From Rosa chinensis (lineage: Eukaryota; Streptophyta; Magnoliopsida; Rosales; Rosaceae), in NCBI RefSeq assembly GCF_002994745.2, contig NC_037092.1, positions 16,421,501 through 16,485,500 on the forward strand: a stretch of DNA of 64,000 bases. The letters run 5' to 3'. How positions within the stretch are numbered: the first letter of the stretch is position 1; every line of letters begins with the position of its first letter. Shown piece after piece: positions 56,236 through 64,000 of this stretch. The notes under the pieces are model-generated. The model saw only the letters and a list, made by a program, of their open reading frames with translations. It had not been told where the DNA came from and searched no databases. Both the position numbers and the translations under genes were made by a program.

Positions 56236-57085
56236 TCGATCGAAGTTTGGATGCAAGGAAAGATCCATTTCGTCCAAAGGAAGATGACGAAAAGGTGTTG
56301 GGAGCTGAAATTCCCTATCTAAGTGCAATAGGCGCATTATTGTACTTAGCCCAATTTACTCGACCAGACATTGCATTCTCAGTGAACTTGTTAGCTAGAT
56401 TTAGCTCAGCGCCAACGCAGCGTCTTTGGAATGGTATCAAGAACATTTTCTGATACCTAAAAGTAACCATTGACTTGGGACTGTTCTTTCCCTACAGAGA
56501 AGGACCGCATATGGAACTGCAATCCCTAAAGGAAATGTTGATGGCGAAAGTGCCACTCACTACACTGAAACACCAAATGACATTTTGGTTGGTTTTGCTG
56601 ATACTGGGTACCTCTCTGACCCACATAAAGGTCGTTCCCAAAATGGTTATGTATTCACCATTGGGAACACGGCGATATATTGGAGATCAACCAAGCAAAC
56701 CCTTGTGGCTACCTCCTCGAACCACTCAGAGATCATCGCTCTACATGAGGCGGTCCGTGAGTGTGTATGGTTAAGAACTATCATCACACATATTCGAGGG
56801 ACTAGTGGTTTGAGTTCTACCATTGAAGAGCCTACTTGCATTTATGAAGATAATGCAGCTTGCATCGAACAGATGAAGCTAGGATATATCAAGGGTGATA
56901 ATACAAAACACATATCGCCAAAGTTTTTCTACAATCAGCAACAACGGGCCCTCCTCAAGATTCAAGTGAATCAAGTAAGGTCTGAGGAGAATGTGGCAGA
57001 TTTGTTCACCAAATCATTGCCTAAGGCCATATTTGAGAAACATGTGAAAAGCATAGGAATGCGAAGACTTTCCAAGCTCCCCTGA
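56236..57085 (+). pseudogene. Copia C RT end and RNase H
   Basis: 56148-56453 (PYLSAIGALLYLAQFTRPDI) continues the RT connection in another frame and ends at a stop. 56585-57085 is RNase H: VGFADTGYLSDPHKGRSQNG, STKQTLVATSSNHSEI, YEDNAACIEQM and the C-terminal block RSEENVADLFTKSLP. Pol ends at 57085. Confidence 0.88.
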
Positions 57086-57281
57086 TTAATGTAAGTATCA
57101 GGGGGAGGTGTAGACGTCAGGGGGAGTCTAACACACACATGTCATACTCAAATGTAAAAGGTACGTTGTGCTCTTTTCCTTCGACCAAGGTGTATTTTTG
57201 TCCCACAGGGTTTTTATTGTTACTTGGCAAGGTTTTTAGTGAGGCAACAACTCATGCACTATTTCGTCTTTGACTTGGCAC

Positions 57282-57290
57282 AAGGGGGAG
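57282..57290 (+). promoter_or_regulatory. Copia C polypurine tract
   Basis: AAGGGGGAG directly before the 3' LTR. Confidence 0.88.
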
Positions 57291-57484
57291 TGTTAAAGGA
57301 AAAGCACATTATGTGCCTTCGTCAAAGAAACAGATGAAGAGGGAATCAAGCAATTACAAATCACAGCTCAATCAGCATTTAGTATCATCAATGTAATTGA
57401 TATTTCCGTTGTAATCCTATCTCTATATAAAGGGGTTATGAATGAAATGAGTAGACCAATTCCAATTGTCATTTTACTTTAACA
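57291..57484 (+). repeat. Copia C 3' LTR
   Basis: 194 bp, differing from the 5' LTR at two positions (in CAGA(C/T)GAAG and CCTATC(C/T)CTAT). Followed by the duplication CTTCT at 57485-57489 and a T-run. Confidence 0.94.
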
Positions 57485-57489
57485 CTTCT

Positions 57490-57762
57490 TTTTTTTTTTT
57501 GTCATCAGTCATAAAAAGTAAGAATCTCTATTACATCAATAATGACAGATTGTCAAATTTAAACATAGTTCAGCAATCAAATTGAAGCAGAGAAACTAAA
57601 TGCTGATTTGAGCAAACCCCTAACCACAGTCAAAAGGAATGTTCTTGTAGTGTCCTTGAACAATTATAAGTGGCCTAACTCGTACTCAAATTTAAGGTAA
57701 GACAAAAGGATTTGAAAAGAAATGTCGAGTTTCCTTAATTACCTCTTTTTGTCACAAAGGCG
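57490..57762. other. T-run and short spacer
   Basis: A T-run at 57489-57500 continues the CTTCT target, so Copia C landed at the edge of a poly(T), perhaps the tail of another minus-strand retroposon. Nothing else recognised. Confidence 0.45.
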
Positions 57763-58375
57763 TTTTTTTTTTTTTTTTAAATAGAAGCTGAATTCATTAG
57801 ATCAACAACAAAAATGCTGTAGTCTACCAAAACTTACCTAAGAAATCAGGCAAAAGCTAGAGTAACCTACCTAAGCTAAAGCAAACCATTAAAGATCACT
57901 GGGAACGAGCCTATACAAGAATGAAAAAACCTCGCCTCCTACGGAAAGAAATCATTCAACTAGCCCCTACTTGCTAATCACGCAATTGGGGTATAAGCAA
58001 GACACTAGAAACGTCATAGAAGACTCAAAATAGAAGTTAATCCAACCTCACACAGGCTCATATCCTAATACATTAGAGCCCAGATTGCCTTGACTTGAGC
58101 CCAAGCCTGTAAGCCCAAGCCCAAATCAATTCTTGCTTAGCAGTTCAGCTCCCATGCCTCTTCAACCCAAGATTGAGCCCAGGCCTAACCCCAAGCAAGG
58201 AGGGCAACTACCCTAACCCTCGCTGGCCAAATTGCTTTTGCCGCCATTTGCCAATTCCGCCCCTCCGGTGGCCGTCTGGTCTATCGCAACATCAAATCCG
58301 GTAGAGACAATTTGAGTGGAGACCGCTGAAAACAACTCGGCCGAAAGTCTGCCCACAGTTGTTGACAACGAAAAA
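57763..58375 (-). mobile_element. Probable retroposon, minus orientation
   Basis: Starts with a 16-T run (57763-57778), i.e. poly(A) on the minus strand, and ends in a G+C-rich part with repeated AGCCCAAGCC-type motifs. The general layout is that of 21985-23165: poly(T), ATTCATT-like start, 'GAGCCTA', then a GC-rich 5' end. No target duplication or coding domain was identified, and the right border is approximate. Confidence 0.5.
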
Positions 58376-59219
58376 AAGAGGGTGAAAATTATATGCACAT
58401 ATCTATATATGTTTGAATATTGATTACGAGTGAATGACTTCAAGTGGTCTTCTTTTGATCATAATCAAGAGTTCAACTTCTAGTAGGTCTCATTTCAAAA
58501 AAAGAAAGGACTCCAGCTTTGAGATTAACAAGGAGAAGTCAATTAAACCCCGTTGAAAGTTTAAGGTGGGCAAATTACAAACCTTGCATTTGAAAGCAAA
58601 TCCAAATATTTCAAATACATTTTGGCTTATCCACCGAATGAGATTAGCTCCACCTCTTGGAAATTCAAGATAAGAATTGTGGCAATTCATAAGTCAGCCA
58701 CGTTGAAAAGAAAGAAGTCAGCAAGCTTAATCTTCACACGGAGATATAGGGACGGTTTCTCAAGTTTCAAATTTGAAACATACAGTTTCAATTCACATTC
58801 AAAAATTGGGATATCCTTATCTCGAGCTGACCGGAGCTGCCTATATAAAGACACGTTCTCTACAAGAGCAAGGGGGGAAAAAGAGATAGAGGAGGAAGGC
58901 ACTGAAAGGCTAAAAAAATAGAGAGTGGAGCAGAAAAAAGAAGGGAGGTGGAAGAAACAGAGCAATCCAACCGGAGCTGAAGCGCTGCAGTCATTCCTTA
59001 CAAGCTTTTCTAAGAGAAGCTATTCACGGAAAACCAACATTGCAGGAGCAAAAGCTTCAAACAAATCACAGGTATATGATCTTGGCTATCACCTAAAATT
59101 ACTGATCTGTTGTTACGTGGTGCAGATAAAAGAAAAGACATGTTTCTTCTATGCTTTGCTCTCTCTAGCGATGAAGTCATTTGCTTCTTTCGTCCTCTCA
59201 AATCTCTGCCAATGGGAGA
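58376..59219 (+). other. Promoter-like stretch without identified gene
   Basis: CTATATAAAG near 58841 is followed by a purine-rich leader and an open frame 58925-59335 with no recognised domain. CACAG-GTATATG near 59070 could be a splice donor. It could be a gene's first exon or an unrecognised LTR. Confidence 0.35.
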
Positions 59220-60465
59220 TTGTCTTGTTTACTAAAATTGTATCAAGCAAACAAACACAGATATACATACAACTCATTCAAGAACATGAATTACATACAA
59301 ACAGCAGTACAAGAATCATCACTCAATCACAATAATTTCAATCGAACAAGACATCAGAATTCATGAGCAATCCAAAATTGAATTCCATCCGGCCACCATC
59401 TACTCTAGCCTAGGTGCACGCCGGGAATGCAAACTAAGGTTCTTGTACTATTATAATTCCAAGTATGTAAAATCAAGTTTTTGAAACGAGAACTTACCCG
59501 GACGCTCCCGCGCTGCAAGAGGAGTTAATCATGCCAAAACATATATAGAAGAGTTCGAAATTACATACACATTCAGCGTCTAGAAGCAATTGCTACATCA
59601 AATTTCAGCAGAATCGACAATTTCTTTACAAGTACCCTAAACCCCAAAACTGGAAATTAAGGAGGAATGACCGTTGTCCTGCATAACGGTCTCCTCTGGG
59701 GTATTTTACTGAATGCCCGTGTGGTCCTAGTGGGTTGGTGTATGTAGGTGGTTGACGTAAAGAAGAGCAGGCCTTCAAACTTTAATTGTGTATGTGGCCC
59801 AGGTTAATTAAACATATTGGTTTTAACAGAAAAAAATTGCGATAAACCTTGGTATATTTGCAAAGAACTTAATCTAGTTTATTAACATGCAATTCTAAGC
59901 TCTGATACCAATTGTTAACTGAAAATAAACTTTAAAGATCAAACAATTGCATAGTAGATAAACACAAACAAACATACAAAGCAAGAATAGCACATCAATC
60001 ATGGTACAAGTGCATAAAGAAAATAATATGTGGATGTCTTGCAAGCTGAAGACCAATACCAGCTTGAGATGAAAAGGAGGTCATTGCTGAAGAATAAGAA
60101 TTTCTGGAATAACAAGAGCTTCTGTGATTCTCTCAATAACTCACAACTATCTATGGGGCTAGATTACCTGAATGCTCGTAACAAGAGAAGTCACAGGGAC
60201 CTTGTTTATATAGTGAATAGATCAATTAGAGTCCTCCCCATAAAAGGCTAATTTATTCTATTCAAATTGCTACACTATTTTTATCTGATGATATTTACTT
60301 GGTTACCAAGTTATTTGGACTTCTTCTGTGTGCAGCCGCGTTCCCCTGGTCACCTACTGACCAGGGGATCGGGACTGTGTTTGTGTGATTCTTATCACAA
60401 ACACAATTATACAAGAACTATGAATCATAGTTCATCTCGGATAACTCATGCTGCAAGGTATAACA
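59220..60465 (-). mobile_element. Copia remnant D: 5' leader, primer site and LTR
   Basis: GCTCTGATACCA at 59899-59910 is the inverse of the tRNA-iMet primer site TGGTATCAGAGC. An LTR of about 553 bp (59913-60465, TGTTAACTG to GGTATAACA) follows to its right, so the element reads minus. Leader sequence near 59385-59445 matches the Copia B leader (CACCATCTACTCTAGCCTA), making D a relative of B. All coding sequence is gone. The LTR abuts RLP copy 2 at 60466. Confidence 0.78.
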
Positions 60466-62700
60466 CGTTGTCATATCCAAAGAGAATTGTATTCATGTTC
60501 AACTTTGTTCTTACAAATGTCCCTCATTTTCAAAGTGACTAAATGGGTTCCTCCTTTCGAGCTCCACACAATTGATATCAACAATTGTCAATTAGGTCCT
60601 GGTTTTCCCATATGGCTTCAACCTCAAACTCAAATCTCATGCGTCAGACTCCCTAGTACCGGAATCTCGGGTTCGATACCAGAGGAATGGCTCTTGAAGA
60701 TATCTTCCCAACTTTACTGTATGGATTTATCCCACAACCAAATTCAAGGAAAGCTTCCATTCCAATTGCAATTCCCAACTTTAGATGACATGAATTTGAG
60801 TTATAATCAACTTGAGGGTCCACTCCCACATTGGTTCACCAGTGCAACCTCTCTTGATCTCAGAAGCAATTTATTTTCTGGGCCAATTCCCTCAAACGTT
60901 GACCAATTGTTTCCAGAGTTGCAAGATCTGTATCTTTCTGAGAATCATTTGAATGGTAGTATCCCACCCTCTATATGCAACATACATAGATTGTTAGTAC
61001 TTTCCTTGAGAAGCAATCGTTTATCTGGAGAATTCCCTCAAGCATGGAGTGCATGGCAATGAATAGAGTTCATAGATGTCGCAAACAACAATCTGTCTGG
61101 AAAAATTACCTGTTCAATGGGTGCCCCAAGTTCTCTCGAAACATTAGTGATGACCAACAACTGTTTTGGTGGCGGAATTGCATCTTGTTTGCAAAATTGC
61201 AGTTTGGAGACTATTGATCTTGCAGGCAACAGCTTTACTGGAGGCTTGCCCTTATGGATAGGATCAGACGAATCACCATTAGCAGTGCTACAGTTGCGTT
61301 CCAACTTTTTAACTGGACATATTCCCCAGCAATTGTGCAACCTTTCCCAGCTCCACATCCTGGACTTTGCTCACAAGAATTTTTCTGGGACTATTCCGAA
61401 GTGTTTCAAGTAATCTAACTTCTCTGACAAATGGTAATTTTACCACTCCTAGTCCTTATTACATGCATGCTTATTTTTCACAAACAACAGTGTTATCGAA
61501 GGGAAGGGCAAACGAATATGACTCATTTACTCTTGAGTGGGTAAGAAGCTTTGATCTTTCATCAAACAATTTAGAAGGTGAGATCCCTGAAGAAATAAGC
61601 AGCCTCATTGGATTGGCTACCTTGAACTTGTCGATGAATCAATTGAGTGGAGATATTCCTTCAAAGGTTGGAAACTTGCTGTGGCTCGAAACTCTTGATC
61701 TCTCCCACAACAATCTTTCGGGACAGATTCCTCCAAGTTTCTCTTCTTTTACCTTTTTGGCTCACTTGAACTTATCTTATAACAACTTGAATGGAAGGAT
61801 TCCTTCGAGCACTCAACTACAGACACTCAATGATCCATCCATTTACGCAGGCAATCCATCACTGTGCGGGGTTCCTCTTTTAGCTTTGTGCCCGGGAGAA
61901 AATGCACCTGCCAGACCACCTAATCCCTCTGAAGGCACAGATGAAGATGATGTTGGTAAATATGTTGGTCTAATTGCTATATTTATAAGAAAATCAATAA
62001 ATATTTATGCAGATAAATCTAACCAAAATAAAACCGATAAAAGTTAGAAAAACCTTAAATAATATGGTCGAGTCTAGAACTTGGTTCTATGTCCTTAAGA
62101 CGAAATTGCCTCCTCATCGGTGCTTCAAGGTTTTAATGGCAAACGTCTCCCAGGATACAACGACCTTCTTCTTGCGGTAGTAGCACTCCAAACCTCAAGA
62201 ACAGCGAACATAGATTGTGTATGAACTCTCTCTTGAAAAGACTCAATCAATTTTCATGACACTAGGAAAACTCATATGTAAAAGAAGAGGAAAATCAATT
62301 TTTTGAAGTGCTTTTCAGAATATGGTGTAACAAGTGTTTTATAGATGTAAAGTGACTTTTGAATGAGAGATGACTTTTCACCAAAGTTATCTTTTTTGAT
62401 CAGCCATGATTTCTCATAACGTAGTCATTTACAAATATTCAACTTCACACATTTTCACTAATTATTCATCCACAAATTATGGAAAATAAAATACTTAATA
62501 TTAAATTTTCCAACAGATGATTATGCAGTGCTTTGCTTCTATGTTAGCACCGTTCTTGGCTTCATCATAGGCTTTTGGGGCGTTTGTGGCACATTAATTG
62601 TAAAGAGGTCATGGAGGTATGCTAACTATGCTTATTTTCGTTTCTTTGACAACGTTAAAGATAAGGTTTAGTTATCAATTGCATTGAAAGTGACTCATCT
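60466..62700 (+). pseudogene. RLP copy 2: 5'-truncated, interrupted LRR receptor-like pseudogene
   Basis: Matches the second half of the intact RLP from its WVPPF segment (60541; intact copy near 27917) to the membrane span and tail. Lesions: the N-terminal half is missing, cut at the Copia D LTR; TGA at 61060-61062 after WSAWQ; a one-base shift near 61411 after PKCFK; a solo LTR at 61951-62515; and a TAG after DNVKDKV near 62670. Between them the LRRs (LATLNLSMNQLSGDIP, LETLDLSHNNLSGQIP) and cap (NPSLCGVPLLALC) are well preserved. After the [23 protein letters not shown] and KRSWRYANY follow. Confidence 0.92.
61951..62515. repeat. Solo LTR (565 bp) inside RLP copy 2
   Basis: TGTTGGTAAATATG ... 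TTTTCCAACA with TGTTGG/CCAACA ends, flanked by GATGA at 61946-61950 and 62516-62520. Excising it with one GATGA returns the RLP reading to a single frame across the linker before the membrane span. Its borders mimic an intron (GTAAAT ... CAACAG), but the duplication shows it is an insertion. Confidence 0.87.
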
Positions 62701-63486
62701 GCAAAGGGTATCGCAAGCTTGATTGGGAAACGAAGGAGAAAAAAAGTTGCTATAGAAATTTCAAGAGAGTACTGGAGAAACCCATCGTTTGTTGGGCGGG
62801 TGACACGGTGGAGTTCCGCATGTTTATAGCGAATGAAAGAGTAAGTAGCAGACAGGTTGGCAGCGTGCAAACCATATTGGTCAGAGTTGGTGGGAGACTT
62901 CGAGATTTTTTTGCAGACACCTATGGCAGCGACCTTGTTTCTTCAGTCTACCATCGTCTACTATAGTTTGATTGTACTCTTGTATTCTGTTCCTTTTTAT
63001 TGGTGTATTGTTGGCTCTATACTTTCTAAGCTGTTTTGTGCTTCAAGGAAGTGGCTTGGCCTCCTTTTGTACCTTGTTTCTTTAACAATAAAATTTCGAA
63101 ATAAGGGTGAAGAGTCGACTTATTTCGCTTCATTAAAGAAAAATGGAGTTATTATAGTTGGTTCCTGCTTACATTCTCGATCTTTCTGACTTGCTCCTAC
63201 AGAACCAAGGTGGACAAGACGAAGAAAATCCAGTATTCACGCTCTGTCTTATTTGTATTGCTAGTAGTTTTGCTACTGGAGCACTGCTTTGCCTGTTTCG
63301 CCAGCTTTTGTACATTGCTCTCTAATAGCTGAGTGATTACCAATTTACCATGTTGATGTTTGTCACACATCAACCTTCTAATTAGCAATCACAATACCAA
63401 GAACTACCACAAATACCTCTTAAGTCTTAACTCCTGGGTCCTCACCTCTAATATCAACAATTTGCAACAATAAACAGGTTTACCAT
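62701..63486. other. Spacer between RLP remnants
   Basis: A plus frame at 62857-63189 has hydrophobic stretches but no recognised domain. Nothing else identified. Confidence 0.45.
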
Positions 63487-63592
63487 AATGAAGATGGAAA
63501 AAATATGAAGAGCTTTGGTTACATGTCAGCTTGGATCTTGGTTTTGTCATAGCCTTTTGGGGTGCTTGAGGCACACTACATAAAGAAATCAT
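63487..63592 (+). pseudogene. RLP copy 3: membrane-span scrap
   Basis: The segment containing GAAGATGGAAAAAATATGAA, then TTGGTTTTGTCATAGCCTTT, TGGGGTGCTTGAGGCACACT and AAGAAATCATG, aligns base by base with the acidic linker, membrane span and KKSW tail of the other two RLPs. In frame it contains stops. Upstream LRRs are absent. Confidence 0.75.
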
Positions 63593-64000
63593 GAACATTG
63601 ATCTTTCGGCCAAGAACCTTGAACACTACTATAGGCTTCTCCTCCATCTTGTATTTCATGATCTTGTCACAACAATATCAGCTAATAGTTGTGTTGCTAG
63701 GGAGAATTTCTAATTTACTAGAAATTGAAAATAAATAAATAAATACAGTGGCGACGAAGTAGATAGGGGCAAACTCGCATCAACCAACGAGTTCTGATTA
63801 TCTAAATCACCTAATACAAAATCACATCTATAGCAGCTAAACCCTAGAACCCATCCCCCCACCCATTTTAGCATATCATTTTAACCTATCAATTCAATAT
63901 TGCCTTGAACAAAATAACATTTACTGGTTCACATAGGACCAACTACTAACCCATTAATAACTAAATGTATTCTCTTTTTCTACTAGAGGGATAAAATACA
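63593..64000. other. No recognisable feature to the window end
   Basis: AT-rich; nothing identified. Confidence 0.5.

Larger units (their letters stand above)
50045..57484 (+). mobile_element. Copia element C, recently inserted
   Basis: 194-bp LTRs at 50045-50238 and 57291-57484 differ at only two positions by eye. The target duplication CTTCT is at 50040-50044 and 57485-57489. Coding order gag, protease, integrase, RT, RNase H is Copia-type. Gag is intact, but the pol frame has a stop in integrase and several shifts in the linker, RT and RNase H. It probably moved using proteins from another copy. Confidence 0.95.

Noticed and set aside
61951..62515. Intron in RLP copy 2
   Set aside because: GT...AG borders are present, but GATGA on both sides and TGTTGG/CCAACA ends fit an LTR insertion; the intact RLP has no intron there.
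62857..63189. Hydrophobic 110-residue frame as a membrane protein gene
   Set aside because: No start context, promoter or homology; lies among RLP debris.

Overview
The window is nuclear DNA from a flowering plant, very probably a eudicot. Plant-specific retrotransposon lineages, Mutator-like MITEs, an extracellular leucine-rich-repeat receptor-like protein (RLP) family and a plant eight-cysteine lipid-transfer protein all point that way. The RLPs and repeats would fit a rosid such as Rosaceae, but nothing here fixes the family. Only two host genes look intact: an RLP gene (26531-29503, +) and a small lipid-transfer-like gene (34351-34728, -). At least two further RLP copies (60466-62700 and 63487-63592) are decayed, so the right end is a degenerating RLP cluster. 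Nearly all the rest is transposable elements, many nested.

Layout. 1-14970: a minus-strand LINE ORF2 split by a plus-strand Athila-like Gypsy element (1032-13131, target duplication GCTAC). 14971-21080: a host segment present twice. Copy A carries a 2.2-kb long-TIR element with a second Mutator-like element inside it. Copy B carries a solo LTR, and copy A preserves the matching empty site. 21100-26470: a MITE, a retroposon with an 18-bp target duplication, a 5'-truncated LINE and an inverted-end element. 26473-29503: RLP gene with TATA box. 29771-34080: MITEs, a LINE scrap, a 1.1-kb Mutator-like element and a tandem array with two MITEs inside it. 34351-34815: lipid-transfer gene and its TATA box. 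34926-44099: an orphan Copia LTR, an old Copia remnant (A) carrying a MITE, and a younger Copia element (B, 36839-44094) inserted in it; B itself carries another MITE. 45139-45696: a Mutator-like MITE. 47201-49590: a solo-LTR-like repeat with a striking array of short hairpins. 50045-57484: a very recently inserted Copia element (C). 57763-58375: a retroposon. 59220-60465: the 5' end of a Copia element (D) abutting the broken second RLP gene, which also carries a solo LTR (61951-62515).

The order of events can be read from the nesting: the LINE predates the Athila element, Copia A predates Copia B, Copia B predates its MITE, and the RLP copy predates its solo LTR. The least explained structure is the hairpin array at 47800-48046. 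Hairpins share a GGGACTGCC-type core but have different stems that still pair. Second is a GGTCAGTTAC/GACCAGTTAC repeat found three times within Copia B, once in coding sequence and twice in the leader. I found no CRISPR array, tRNA or rRNA gene.
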